This document shows, one piece after another, positions 1-10,323 of a stretch of DNA of 64,000 nt. Each line of letters starts with the position of its first letter. Positions within the stretch are counted from its first letter, which is position 1. The translations under genes were made by a program, and so were the position numbers. The notes under the pieces were generated by a model that saw only the letters and a list, made by a program, of their open reading frames with translations, searched no databases and was not told the origin of the DNA. The DNA is from Phytohabitans rumicis (GTDB lineage: Bacteria > Actinomycetota > Actinomycetes > Mycobacteriales > Micromonosporaceae), in NCBI RefSeq assembly GCF_011764445.1, contig NZ_BLPG01000001.1, positions 6,837,001-6,901,000 on the forward strand, given 5' to 3'.

Positions 1-3000
1 CCTTCATCGCCGGCGGTGGTACCGATCCCGCCACCCACCTGAGCCGCGATGTGCTCGCCCACGAGCTGATGTTCCTGACCCGCGGCCAGCCGGTCGTCTA
101 CTCCGGCGACGAGCAGGGCTTTACCGGGCCGGGCGGGGACAAGGACGCGCGGCAGGACATGTTCGCCTCCAAGACGCCGGACTACCTCGACGACGACCTG
201 CTCGGCACCGACCGCACCCACGCCAGCGACCAGTACGACACCGCGCACCCGGTCTATCGGGCCATCGCCGAACTGTCCGCGCTGCGCGCCGGCCACTCCG
301 CGCTGCGCGACGGCGTACAGGTGACAAGACATGCGGACAGCGGGCCCGGCGTCTTCGCCTTCTCCCGCGTCGACCCGCGCGAGCGGGTCGAGTACGTCGC
401 GGCCGTCAACAACGCCAGCACCGCGCGGACCGTCACCGTCGACACCTGGTCCAGCTCTTTTACCGAGGTGTACGGCGAAGGCACGGCTGCGGGCGGGGCG
501 CGCTTGACGCTGACCGTCCCGCCGCTGTCGGCCGTGGTGTACCGGGCCGGCGCGCCGATCCCGGTGGGCGGCGCGCCCACGGTCACCCTGACCGGTCCCA
601 GCGGACCCACCGCCGGGCGCGCCGAGGTCGTGGCCAACGTCACCGGCGACCCGCTGGCCACAGTCACCGTCTCGGCGAGGGTGGACGATGGACAGTGGAA
701 GGTGCTCGGCACCGCGGACCGCGCGCCCTACCGGGTCTTCCACGACCTGAACGGGTTGCCGGCCGGGGCGGAGCTGGAGTACCAGGCGGTCGTACGGGAC
801 AGCGAGGGAAGGACCGCGTCGGTGAGGTCGAGAGCCACCGTGGCCACGCCGCCGCAGGGCGGGAGCCGGGACTGGCTCGTCGTGCACTACAACCGCCCGG
901 CCGGCGGGTACGACGACTGGGGCCTCTACACGTGGGGCGACATCGATCCGGCGTGGCAGACGCAGTGGCCGGCGGGGCAGCCGTTCGCCGGCGAGGACGC
1001 GTACGGCCGGTTCGCCTGGGTCAAGCTCAAGCCGGGGGCGAAGAACGTCGGCTTCCTCGTGGTGAACTCGGCCGGGGTCAAGGACGTCGAGGCGGACCGC
1101 TTCGTCGACGTCACCCAGCACGGCGAGGTCTGGCTCAAGCAGGGCGACCCCGCGGTCGGGCTGAGCCATGACAAGCCGCCCGTCGAGGACGGCGTGGCGA
1201 TCCTGCACTACCGGCGGCAGGCCGGCGACTACGACGGCTGGGGCTGCACGTGTGGGACGGCGCGGCCAGCCCGACCGACTGGGGCGCGCCGCTGCAGCCG
1301 GCGTCCCGGGACGCGTTCGGCGTGACGTTCCGGGTGCCGCTGGCCGCGGGTGCGACCGGGCTCAGCTATATCGTCCACAAGGGAGATACCAAGGACCTGC
1401 CCGACGACCAGCGGCTCGACTTCGGCACCGCCGGCCGGGAGGCGTGGTTGCTGGCGGCCACCCCGCAGCGGCTCCTGCCCGTGCCGGTCACGGCGGGCGG
1501 CGACAAGGACATCACGAAGTCCAGGGCGCACTGGATCGACCGGTCCACCGTCGCCTGGCAGACCACCTCCACGGACGGCAAGCGGTACGCCCTCGCGGTG
1601 GCGCCCGCTGGCGGCTTGTCCATCGTGGATGGCGAGTTGGTCGGATCGTACTCGACGATTCCGCTGACCGCGCGGCGCAACGGCCTCACCGAGGCGCAGC
1701 GGGCGAAGTTCCCGCACCTGTGGCAGTACGGGGTGCTGACGGTCGACCGGCGGCACCGAGGGCTGGTGAAGGACGCTCTGCAAGGGCAGCTCGTGGTGAC
1801 GGAGCGGGACCACGAGGGCAAGCTGCTGGCCGCAACCGGCGTGCAGATCCCGGGTGTTCTCGACGACGTGTATTCCTCCGCGACCGGTACGTCTCTCGGC
1901 CCGACCTTCAAACGTGGCCGGCCGACGCTGTCCGTGTGGGCGCCGACCGCGCAGGCGGTCGCGCTGGAGCTCTACGACACGCCGGCGGCGACAGCGCAGG
2001 TCGTGCCGATGCGCCGTGACGACAAGTCGGGCGTCTGGTCGGCGACCGGGAGTTGGCAGGGGAAGTACTACAAGTACCGGGTCACCGCGTGGCAGCCGGC
2101 CGTCCAGCGAGTCGTCACGGCGTCGGTCACCGACCCGTACTCGGTCGCGCTGGCCCCTGACTCGACGCACAGCCTGGTCGCCGACCTGAGTGACCCCGCA
2201 GTCAAGCCGCCGGGCTGGGACGCGCTGCGCAAGCCGGCGTCGGTGCCGACGACGCGTACCCAGATCCAGGAGCTGTCGGTCCGCGACTTCTCCATCGCCG
2301 ACGCGTCGGTGCCGCCGGAGCAACGGGGCACGTACGCGGCGTTCACCGGCTCGGGCGCGGGTGCGGCGCACCTTCGTGCGATGGCCCAGGCGGGCGTGAC
2401 CCACGTGCACCTGCTGCCGGCGTTCGACTTCGCGACGATCCCGGAGCGCCGGGCCGACCAGGCGACGCCGCCGTGCGACCTGGCGGCGCTGCCGCCGGAT
2501 TCGGACAAGCAGCAGGCGTGCGTCGCCGAGGTCGCCGACCGCGACGGCTACAACTGGGGGTACGACCCGCTGCACTACACCGTGCCCGAGGGCGGGTACG
2601 CGGTGGACCCCGACGCGCGTACCCAGGAATTTCGCCAGATGGTGGCGGCGCTGAACGGCGATGGCCTGCGTGTCGTGATGGACGTGGTCTACAACCACAC
2701 CTCGGCGTCCGGTGTGGACGACCGGTCGGTGCTGGACCAGATCGTGCCCGGCTACTACCACCGGCTCCTGCCCGACAGGGCGGTCGCCAACTCGACCTGC
2801 TGCGCCAACACCGCGCCGGAGCACGCGATGATGGGCAAGCTGGTGGTCGACTCGATGGTCACCTGGGCCAAGCAGTACAAGGTGGACGGTTTCCGCTTCG
2901 ACCTGATGGGTCACCACCCCAAGGCGAACATCCTGGCGGTCCGTGCGGCGCTCGACCGGCTGACGGTTCGCAAGGACGGCGTCGACGGCAAGGCGATCCT

Positions 3001-4093
3001 GCTGTACGGCGAGGGGTGGGACTTCGGCGAGGTGGCCGGGGGAGCGCGGTTCGTCCAGGCGACTCAGGCCAACATGGCCGGCACCGGGATCGGCACGTTC
3101 AACGACCGGCTGCGCGACGCGGTGCGGGGCGGCGGCCCGTTCGACGCCAACCCGCGGCGGCAGGGCTTCGCCTCCGGGCTCTACACCGACCCGAATGGCG
3201 ACCCGGTGAACGGGTCCACCGTGGAGCAGCGCGCCCGGCTGCTGCACCAGCAGGACCAGATCAAGGTGGGGCTGACCGGCAACCTGGCGGGCTACCGCTT
3301 CACGTCGTCGTCGGGTGCGGCCGTCACCGGCGCGGACATCGACTACAACGGCTCGCCGGCCGGGTACACGGCCGCGCCAGGGGAGGCGGTCACGTACGTC
3401 GACGCGCACGACAACGAAATCCTGTACGACGCGCTGGCGTACAAGCTGCCGCCGGGGACGAGCGCGGCGGACCGGGCCCGGATGCAGGTGCTCGCGCTGT
3501 CCACTGTGGTGCTCGGGCAGGGCGTCGGCTTCGTGACGGCCGGCTCGGAGCGGTTGCGGTCCAAGTCGCTGGACCGCAACTCGTACAACTCGGGGGACTG
3601 GTTCAACCAGATCCGCTGGGACTGCGCGGACGGCAACGGCTTCGGGGCCGGGCTGCCGCCAGCGGCCGACAACCAGGACAAGTGGCCGTACGCCCGGCCG
3701 CTGCTCGCCGACCCGGCCCTGGTGCCGGACTGCGCGGCGATCGGACTCGCTGACGCCCGCTACCGGGAGCTGCTGCGGATCCGGGCGTCGTCGCCGCTGT
3801 TCTCCCTGGGCAGCGCGGCCGAGGTGCAACGGCGGCTGTCGTTCCCGCTGTCCGGGTCGGCGGAGACGCCCGGAGTGATCACGATGCGGCTGGGCGACTC
3901 GGTGACGGTGGTCTTCAACGCGACTCCGGCATCGGCTACGCAGACGGTGCCGGCGCTGCGCGGGGCGGACGTGAGGCTGCACCCGGTGCTGCGCGAGTCG
4001 GCCGACCCGCTGCTGCGCACGGCCTCCTTCGACGCGGCCACCGGCACCTTCACGGTCCCGCCCCGCAGCGTAGCGGTGTACGTGCGCAGTTGA
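1..4093 (+). CDS. pulA: alpha-amylase/pullulanase fusion (5' partial, frameshifted)
   Basis: Secreted-type starch debranching enzyme whose start lies before the window. The first ~550 bases encode the end of a GH13 alpha-amylase domain (VVYSGDEQGF, then a beta-sandwich). Two pullulanase-associated starch-binding domains follow (about 860-1170 and 1190-1480; both begin with a HY-R--GDYD-WG pattern). The GH13 pullulanase catalytic domain carries all four conserved regions: DVVYNHT near 2680, GFRFDLMGHH near 2890 (nucleophile Asp), YGEGWDF near 3005 (acid Glu) and DAHDNE near 3400. The reading frame breaks at about 1244: the second starch-binding domain needs Gly-Leu-His after DGWG, but one base is missing. 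Downstream protein is intact to the stop at 4093. The break is either a consensus error or a recent mutation; the catalytic part shows no decay. Hydrolysis of alpha-1,6 bonds in pullulan or glycogen is the family function. Confidence 0.9.
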
Positions 4094-4096
4094 TGT

Positions 4097-4152
4097 TGCA
4101 AGGAAGGGCACCTTGTTATGCAAAAAGCGATAACAAGGTGCCCTTCCTTGCA
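4097..4152. terminator. bidirectional hairpin between convergent genes, dispersed repeat copy 1
   Basis: Perfect inverted repeat with 23-bp arms (left arm starts TGCAAGGAAGGGCACC) and a 10-nt loop GCAAAAAGCG. It sits 3 bases after the pullulanase stop and 6 bases before the pepP stop, so it can end transcription from both sides. A second copy lies at 54211-54268 in the same convergent setting with the same loop in reverse orientation. Confidence 0.85.
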
Positions 4153-4158
4153 CTCAGC

Positions 4159-5598
4159 TCAGGGGAGGCGGAGGCCGAGCTCACGGTGGGAGGCGAGCCA
4201 CGTCTCCACCTCATCAGCCCGGCGGGGCAGGCCGCCTGACAGGTTGACCGCGCCCGCGTCCGTGATCAGGACGTCGTCTTCGATGCGGATGCCGATGCCG
4301 CGCAGCTCCGCCGGGACCAGGTCGTCGTCGGGCTGGAAGTACAGGCCGGGTTCGACGGTCAGCACGTACCCCACTTCCAGCTCGCCCTCCTTGTACTTCT
4401 CCTTGCGGGCCTTCGCGCAGTCGTGCACGTCGATGCCGAGCATGTGACCGAAGCCGTGCAGCGTCCACCGGCGGTACACGGTGGAGTCGCTCGACATGGC
4501 CTCGTCGACGCTCACCGGCAGGATGCCCAGCTCGGCGAGGCCCTCGGCGAGCACCCGCATGCAGGTCTGGTGCACGTCCTTGAACTTGACGCCGGGCTTG
4601 ATGAAGTCGATGCCGGCCTGCTGCGAGGCGTACACGATGTCGTAGACCTGCCGCTGCAGGGGGCTGAACGTGCCGGAGACCGGCACCGTGCGGGTCACGT
4701 CGGCGGTGTAGAGGTTGGGGCCCTCCACGCCCATGTCCATCAGCAGCAGCTCGCCCGGGGTGGTGGTGCCGTTGTTGCGGATCCAGTGCAGGACCGTGGC
4801 GTTCGATCCGGCGCCGACGATCGAGCTGTACCCGACGCCGTTGCCGTCGTGCCGCGCGCGCAGGCCGAAGACGCCCTCGATCAGCCGCTCGGACACGCCC
4901 CGGTCGGCCGGCAGCACCCGGGCGACGTCCTCGAAGCCGCGTACCGTGGCGTCGATCGCGTCCCGGAGCTGGGCGATCTCCCACGCGTCCTTGATCAGCT
5001 TGAGCTCGGCGATCGACGTGGCCAGCTCGCGGTCGCGGGCGCCGGCCTCCTCGACGTCGTACGGCAGGATGGCCGCGTCGACCGCCGGGTCGAGCCCGCG
5101 CAGGACCCGGGTACGGCCGGGCGGGCAGTTGGCGAGGGCGGCGGGCAGGTCGGCCAGGGGCGCGGTGGTCAGGCCCAGCTCGGTGGCCTTCTCGGCGAGC
5201 GTCTGGCGCCGGCCCACCCACAGTTCGCCGTCGCGGCTGCGGAAGAACTCGTCGCTGTCCCGGGACGCGCGCGGGCGGGTGTAGAGCACCAGCTCGCCGT
5301 CCGGCCGGATGATCAGCACGCTGCCCGGCTCGTGGTCACCGGTCAGGTAGACGAAGTCGCTGCCGGGCCGGAAGGCGTACGCGGTGTCGTTGGCGCGTAC
5401 CCGCTCGGGACCGGTGGGCACGACGAGGAAGTCGCCGGCGAAGGCCGCGGAGACCGCGGCCCGGCGCGCGGCGTGCGCGGTGGCCTCCGGCCGTTCGGGT
5501 ACACCGAATGGCTCGTCGCGCCATCCCGTGCGCATGAATTCGAGGAGCCGCTCCGGGTAGTCGGGGTCGTGTGATTCCGTCCGTGGCTGCTCGTTCAT
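4159..5598 (-). CDS. pepP: Xaa-Pro aminopeptidase (M24B)
   Basis: 479-residue cytosolic metallopeptidase that removes an N-terminal residue preceding proline. The N-terminal aminopeptidase-P domain (about residues 20-170) is followed by the pita-bread M24 domain. Metal ligands are visible in order: Asp in MDMGVEGPNLYTADVTRT, His in LHGFGHMLGIDVHD, Glu in TVEPGLYF and Glu in RIEDDVLIT. The ATG at 5598 is preferred because it has GAGAG/GAAGAG just upstream; the longer frame would overlap the asnB promoter. It is divergent from asnB, with 67 bases between them. Length and motifs are normal for the family. Confidence 0.93.
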   Translation of the reverse strand: MNEQPRTESHDPDYPERLLEFMRTGWRDEPFGVPERPEATAHAARRAAVSAAFAGDFLVVPTGPERVRANDTAYAFRPGSDFVYLTGDHEPGSVLIIRPDGELVLYTRPRASRDSDEFFRSRDGELWVGRRQTLAEKATELGLTTAPLADLPAALANCPPGRTRVLRGLDPAVDAAILPYDVEEAGARDRELATSIAELKLIKDAWEIAQLRDAIDATVRGFEDVARVLPADRGVSERLIEGVFGLRARHDGNGVGYSSIVGAGSNATVLHWIRNNGTTTPGELLLMDMGVEGPNLYTADVTRTVPVSGTFSPLQRQVYDIVYASQQAGIDFIKPGVKFKDVHQTCMRVLAEGLAELGILPVSVDEAMSSDSTVYRRWTLHGFGHMLGIDVHDCAKARKEKYKEGELEVGYVLTVEPGLYFQPDDDLVPAELRGIGIRIEDDVLITDAGAVNLSGGLPRRADEVETWLASHRELGLRLP

Positions 5599-5665
5599 CT
5601 CTTCGACTCTCCCGTAAGTCCCGGTTTCCCAGCATCCGACGGTACCCGGTGTCAGAATGGTGCAT

Positions 5666-7594
5666 ATGTGTGGAATCCTGGCTTTCTTTTCGTCTCGGGG
5701 CGAGGCGGGCGCGCAGCGGGACGCGGTGGCGGGGGCGCTGGAGTGCCTGCACCACCGAGGGCCGGACGAGACCGGCGTAGAAGTGGTAGATGCGGACGCC
5801 GTCTTCGCGCACAAGCGGCTCTCGATCATCGACGTCGAGTCCAGCCATGAGCCGCTGTCGTACGCGGACGGCCGCTACCTGCTGACCTTCAACGGCGAGA
5901 TCTACAACTACCTGGAGTTGCGCGAGGAACTGGCCCGCGACTTCGGCGCCAAGTTCGCCACCCAGGGGGACGCCGAGCTGGTCGTCGCCGGGTTCCACCA
6001 CTGGGGCGAGCTGATGCTGCCCCGGCTGCGCGGCATGTTCGCGTTCGTGATCTGGGACCGCCAGGAGCGGCGGGCGTTCGGCGCCCGCGACTACTTCGGC
6101 ATCAAGCCGATGTACTACCTGGAGACCGGCGACGGCGTCTTCCTGGCCTCGGAGAAGAAGGCGCTGCTGCCGTTCTTGGCGCAGGAGGTCGTCGACCCGG
6201 CCAGCCTGTCGCACTACCTGACCCTGCAGTACGTGCCGGAGCCGCGCACCCTGCACGAGGGGATCAAGCGGGTCGGCTCGGGCGAGCTCTTCCGCTGGAC
6301 TCCCGAGGCCGGCATCGACGTGGTGCGGTGGTACCGGCCGGTCTTCCGGCCCAGCCCGACGGACGACCCGCAGAAGCTGTACGACCGGATCCGCGAGACT
6401 CTGCGCGACAGCGTACGGATGCACATGCGCGCGGACGTGCCGGTCGGCGCGTTCCTGTCCTCCGGCATCGACTCGACCGCGATCGTGGCGCTGGCCCGGG
6501 AGTTCAACCCGAACATCCTCACGTTCACCGTCGGGTTCGACGTGGACGGCTACTCCGAGATCGAGGTGGCCCAGGACTCCGCCCGGCACCTCGACGTCAC
6601 CACGATCCCGACCGTGATCGGGCCGCAGGACATGATGGAGGCCCTGCCGCGGATCGTGTGGCACCTGGACGACCCGGTGGCCGACCCGTCCCTGGTGCCG
6701 CTGTACTTCGTGGCGAAGAAGGCCGCCGAGCAGGTCACCGTGGTGCTGTCCGGCGAGGGCTCGGACGAGTTCTTCGGCGGCTACACCATCTACCGCGAGC
6801 CGCTGTCGCTGCACGCCGTGCAGAGCCTGCCGGACCCGATGCAGCGCGGCCTCCGCGCGGTGTCCAAGGTGATCCCGCAGGGCGTCAAGGGCAAGAGCTT
6901 CCTGGAACGCGGGACCACGCGCATCGAGGACCGCTACTACGGGAACGCCCGGATGTTCGCCGAGGCGGAGAAGCGTGACCTGATGCGCCGCAACGACGGC
7001 TCGGTCCGGTACACCGACGTGACCGCGCCGATCTACGCCGAGTGCGCCGACCTCGACGACGTCACCAAGATGCAGTACGTCGACCTGCACACCTGGCTGC
7101 GCGGGGACATCCTGGTCAAGGCGGACCGGATCTCGATGGCTCACTCGCTGGAGGTGCGGGTGCCGTTCCTGGACCGGGAGGTCTTCGACGTGGCGTCGAT
7201 CCTGCCGGTCGAGCTGAAGCTGCCGCCCCGCTCCACGGCCACCAAGTACGCCCTGCGCCGCGCCCTCGAAGGCGTCGTACCCCCGGCGATCGTCAACCGG
7301 CGCAAGCTCGGCTTCCCCACCCCGACCCGGGTGTGGCTGCGCGGCGAGATGTACGAGTGGGCCCGGGACATCCTGGCCACCTCGGGCGCGGGCGACCTGC
7401 TCGACCTGTCGTACGCCCAGCGCCTGCTCGACGAGCACAAGCGCGGCACCGCCGATCACTCCCGCAAGGTGTGGACGGTCCTGGTGTTCTGCGTCTGGCA
7501 TGCCATCTTCGTGGAGCGGTCGCTCGACCCGGGCATCCAGCGCAATCCGTCGGCCCTGCTCACCAAGCCGGTGGTCGGTTCGATGGTGCGGTAG
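5666..7594 (+). CDS. asnB: asparagine synthase (glutamine-hydrolysing)
   Basis: 642-residue AsnB that amidates aspartate with glutamine as nitrogen donor. The start is set at the ATG followed directly by Cys (MCGILAFF), because Cys2 must be the free N-terminal nucleophile of the class II glutaminase domain; the ATG three codons upstream would bury it. The glutaminase domain spans about residues 2-210. The synthetase domain has the PP-loop SSGIDST near residue 265 and a second conserved patch, GEGSDEFFGGY, near 368. Length matches actinobacterial housekeeping AsnB. No peptide-antibiotic genes are adjacent, so a primary-metabolism role is likelier than a role in natural-product amidation. Confidence 0.93.
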   Translation: MCGILAFFSSRGEAGAQRDAVAGALECLHHRGPDETGVEVVDADAVFAHKRLSIIDVESSHEPLSYADGRYLLTFNGEIYNYLELREELARDFGAKFATQGDAELVVAGFHHWGELMLPRLRGMFAFVIWDRQERRAFGARDYFGIKPMYYLETGDGVFLASEKKALLPFLAQEVVDPASLSHYLTLQYVPEPRTLHEGIKRVGSGELFRWTPEAGIDVVRWYRPVFRPSPTDDPQKLYDRIRETLRDSVRMHMRADVPVGAFLSSGIDSTAIVALAREFNPNILTFTVGFDVDGYSEIEVAQDSARHLDVTTIPTVIGPQDMMEALPRIVWHLDDPVADPSLVPLYFVAKKAAEQVTVVLSGEGSDEFFGGYTIYREPLSLHAVQSLPDPMQRGLRAVSKVIPQGVKGKSFLERGTTRIEDRYYGNARMFAEAEKRDLMRRNDGSVRYTDVTAPIYAECADLDDVTKMQYVDLHTWLRGDILVKADRISMAHSLEVRVPFLDREVFDVASILPVELKLPPRSTATKYALRRALEGVVPPAIVNRRKLGFPTPTRVWLRGEMYEWARDILATSGAGDLLDLSYAQRLLDEHKRGTADHSRKVWTVLVFCVWHAIFVERSLDPGIQRNPSALLTKPVVGSMVR

Positions 7595-7608
7595 CGCCAA
7601 CCGGAGCG

Positions 7609-7637
7609 TTCCGTATCTGTCTGGTCACCGGTAGAGT
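7609..7637 (+). promoter_or_regulatory. possible promoter upstream of the SCO2525-type gene
   Basis: A TAGAGT hexamer at 7632-7637 fits the actinobacterial -10 pattern TANNNT. A weak TTCCGT lies 17 bases upstream. It is followed about 75 bases later by the first gene of the unknown-function locus. This is a visual match only. Confidence 0.3.
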
Positions 7638-7711
7638 GCGGAGACAGCCACGGCGGACCTAGGACAGCGCGCCGACAGCTGAGTAGCCGGCGACGAGAGG
7701 AGCCGCGTGGC

Positions 7712-8455
7712 GTGACTTCGCCGTACTCCTCGTCAGCGAACTCCAGCCAGCCGTGGGACGCGTTCGACACCGGCTGGTACCTCGACCACAACTACCGGAC
7801 CCTGCGCGACGACGATCAGGTGATCATCGATCGCATCGGGGACCACTTCGCCGCCACGTGCGGGCGCTTCCTCCGGGGGATCGACGTCGGCACCGGCGCC
7901 AACCTCTATCCAGCGCTGGCCATGCTGCCGTACTGCGACGAGATCACGCTGTGGGACCGCGCCAGCTCCAACGTGGACTGGCTACGTCACGAGGTGATGG
8001 GATACTCCCGACTGTGGGACAAGTTCTGGGGCGAGCTCGCCGGCAAGGCCCGCTACCGCCCGGTGCGCGACCCGCGGTTGGAGCTGGCCCTGGTGGCCAC
8101 CGTGCGGCAGGGTGACATCTTCCGGCTCCCCACCGCCCGGTGGGACATCGGCACGATGTTCTTCGTCGCGGAGTCGCTGTCCGGCGAGCGCGCCGAGTTC
8201 GAGTTGGCGATGGCGAAGTTCGTCGGCTGCCTGGTGCCGGGCGCGCCGTTCGCCGCGGCCTTCATGGCGCATTCGCAGGGGTACGTCGTGGGCGAGCGTG
8301 CGTTTCCGGCGGTGCCGATCGTCGCCGACGACGTGGCCCGTACCCTTGAAGCCATCGCTCATAATGTGGACATACACAAGATCGACACTGAGACGCCGCT
8401 GCGGCAGGGATACGACGGCATGATCCTGGCGCTCGGCCACGCCGGCCGCCGGTAG
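7712..8455 (+). CDS. SCO2525-family SAM-dependent methyltransferase-like protein
   Basis: 247 residues with a class I methyltransferase fold resembling the NNMT/PNMT group. The glycine-rich SAM loop DVGTGANLYP is at residues 57-66. The aromatic stretch WDIGTMFFVAESLSGE near 145-160 takes the place of motif IV. The N-terminal stretch WDAFDTGWYLDHNYRTL matches the substrate-lid tyrosines seen in that group. It is the first gene of a rightward run with spacing 19, 10 and -4 bases, so it is probably an operon. I place it in the family NCBI names after S. coelicolor SCO2525 from memory of family features and gene order, not from a search. The substrate is unknown; whether it methylates a small molecule or a partner protein cannot be told. 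Confidence 0.75.
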   Translation: MTSPYSSSANSSQPWDAFDTGWYLDHNYRTLRDDDQVIIDRIGDHFAATCGRFLRGIDVGTGANLYPALAMLPYCDEITLWDRASSNVDWLRHEVMGYSRLWDKFWGELAGKARYRPVRDPRLELALVATVRQGDIFRLPTARWDIGTMFFVAESLSGERAEFELAMAKFVGCLVPGAPFAAAFMAHSQGYVVGERAFPAVPIVADDVARTLEAIAHNVDIHKIDTETPLRQGYDGMILALGHAGRR

Positions 8456-8474
8456 ACCCGGGGAGGAGGAGCCA

Positions 8475-10313
8475 ATGAAGATCCAGCCCCGGCAACAGCT
8501 CCTGGAGATCTGGCAGGCCACCACCCGATCGTCCCTTCAGGACGGCAAGTGGATCTGGGGCAGCAAGGACCGGACCAACTCGATCAGCGACGCCGAGCAA
8601 CTGCTCTCGATCATGTTGCCGGCCACCTCCATGGAGGCGTTCCGGCTCGACCGGCCGAACGAGACGGCCGACGACGTGCTGTCCGCGCTCCGCGGTCTCG
8701 GCGACGCGGTCGAGGTGCCCCAGGTGCTGATCCGGGTCATCACCGACTACATGGAGCGGTACACGGACGCCTCGGGCGCGCCGTCCTTCGCCGGCGACAG
8801 CTACTTCCGGTGCGCCGAGGACGACGGGGATCCGACCGCGGCGCAGGCGGCGACGGACGTGGTGGACTCGTTCGCGATGTCGGTGACGCTGTCGCTGGCG
8901 ACGCTGAGCTTCCTGCGGGGGTTCGCGGCCGAGGTGACCCGGGAGAGCCTTCGCCGCGAGATCGACCACCTGGAGGAGATGGCCAGCAAGCGGTTGAGCG
9001 CGGCCCTGATCGGCCTGCTGCGCAGCTTCACGGTCAACGTAATGGACGCGGACTCCGCGGAGGGGCAACAGCTGATCCGCACCGCCAACCAGCAGGGCCT
9101 GCCCCAGCGCCAGGTCATCGAGGCGTTGCGGCGAGCCCTGGCCCAGGTGCGCGCCTCGCTGCGCGACATCACGATCGGGGTCAACTACGACGCCATCTCG
9201 TCGCTGGACAACCCCAACCGGCTCTTCGAGTGCGGCTGGTCCTGGGGGATCGTCAAGGACGCCCCGTGGGTCGAGACCACCGAAGACGTCGGAGACCAGG
9301 CCGACGGCGTGGCCGAGGCGGCGCCGTACCTCTACTTCTCCGTGGTGGCGCTGAACGCCATCGAGGATCTCTTCTCCGAGCGCACGCGTCTGCTGGGCCT
9401 GCTCCATGAGGAGCAGCAGCGGCTTGCCCAGGAGTTGCAGCGCCGCTGGGACCTGACCCAGCAGTACTGGTCGACGATCGCCAGCTTCGGCGACGGCCGT
9501 TGGCCGGTGGAGGACGTGCCGTGGCGCACCACCGACGGCTTCGAGTCCGACTACTTCAGCCTGCTCGTGACGGCGGTGACCGTGCAGGACCTGGCCAACC
9601 GGCGGGCCACCGACAGCGACCTGGCCCGGGTCGGCGACGTGCTCACCGAGCTGGCCAACCGGGCCCGGATCACCAGCCGGCCGTACCACCGGGACCACGC
9701 CCTTGGCCTGCACCTTCCCGGCGTGGAGCTGACCCTCGGCGGCAGCGAGGAGCGCGGACCGTCGCGCCTGACCTGGCTCGCGGCCGACTTCTCGCCGCTG
9801 CTGCTGAAGCGGATGCTCCGGATCGCGCAGATGATGCACGACTCCGAGCGGCGCGGCGAGCTGCTGCGCCAGTCCGACATGATCTGGGATCACCTGCTGG
9901 AGCGGCGCCTCAAGGACGACACCGGATACCTGTGGGACCAGCCGGCCGGCGCCTATCCCCAACTGCCGATGCGGGATGAGCATCCCTCCTGGTATTACAC
10001 CGAGCGGGTGGTGGAGAGCCTGGTCACCGCCGCCAAACTGGTCAGCAGCCCGCCGTTGCAGAGCCCACGGGTCAGCGCCCACGCCGACGACATGCTGTAC
10101 GAGGCGGAGCACCTCTACGACCAGGAGTTGCTCGGCGGGGCCGGCGAGGCGGGGCCGGCGATGCGTAAGGCGCTGCAGGGGATGCGCCTGACCCTGGAGC
10201 GGGCGCGGCGGATCCGGCATACCCGGCCCGCCACGGCCGTCGCGTTGATCAGCGAGGTGCTGCGCGAGCTGGATCAGCTCACCGCGGCCCGACGCGACGT
10301 GACGTCCTTATAG
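8475..10313 (+). CDS. SCO2524-family protein of unknown function
   Basis: 612 residues, preceded by a strong GGGGAGGAGGAG ribosome site. It appears soluble, with no signal peptide or membrane segment. It is largely helical, with many Glu/Arg/Leu heptad-like stretches (for example around residues 160-180 and 300-330). Several motifs are Trp-rich (KWIWGSKDRTNS near 25, CGWSWGIVKDAPW near 250, HPSWYYTERVVESL near 500). No catalytic motif is recognisable. Position between the methyltransferase-like and P-loop genes matches the SCO2524 slot of the conserved locus. The size and the conserved Trp/Tyr patches suggest a scaffold or an enzyme of unknown fold; this is inference only. Confidence 0.7.
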   Translation: MKIQPRQQLLEIWQATTRSSLQDGKWIWGSKDRTNSISDAEQLLSIMLPATSMEAFRLDRPNETADDVLSALRGLGDAVEVPQVLIRVITDYMERYTDASGAPSFAGDSYFRCAEDDGDPTAAQAATDVVDSFAMSVTLSLATLSFLRGFAAEVTRESLRREIDHLEEMASKRLSAALIGLLRSFTVNVMDADSAEGQQLIRTANQQGLPQRQVIEALRRALAQVRASLRDITIGVNYDAISSLDNPNRLFECGWSWGIVKDAPWVETTEDVGDQADGVAEAAPYLYFSVVALNAIEDLFSERTRLLGLLHEEQQRLAQELQRRWDLTQQYWSTIASFGDGRWPVEDVPWRTTDGFESDYFSLLVTAVTVQDLANRRATDSDLARVGDVLTELANRARITSRPYHRDHALGLHLPGVELTLGGSEERGPSRLTWLAADFSPLLLKRMLRIAQMMHDSERRGELLRQSDMIWDHLLERRLKDDTGYLWDQPAGAYPQLPMRDEHPSWYYTERVVESLVTAAKLVSSPPLQSPRVSAHADDMLYEAEHLYDQELLGGAGEAGPAMRKALQGMRLTLERARRIRHTRPATAVALISEVLRELDQLTAARRDVTSL

Positions 10314-10323
10314 CGAGGCCACA

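Noticed and set aside
1229-4153. 974-codon open frame antisense to the pullulanase
   Set aside because: It is the complement of a conserved GH13 gene; the product is Arg/His/Gly-rich without domains. Typical of high-GC shadow frames.
7712-8455. Known small-molecule N-methyltransferase
   Set aside because: The fold resembles NNMT/PNMT, but the substrate residues cannot be assigned and the gene context is different.
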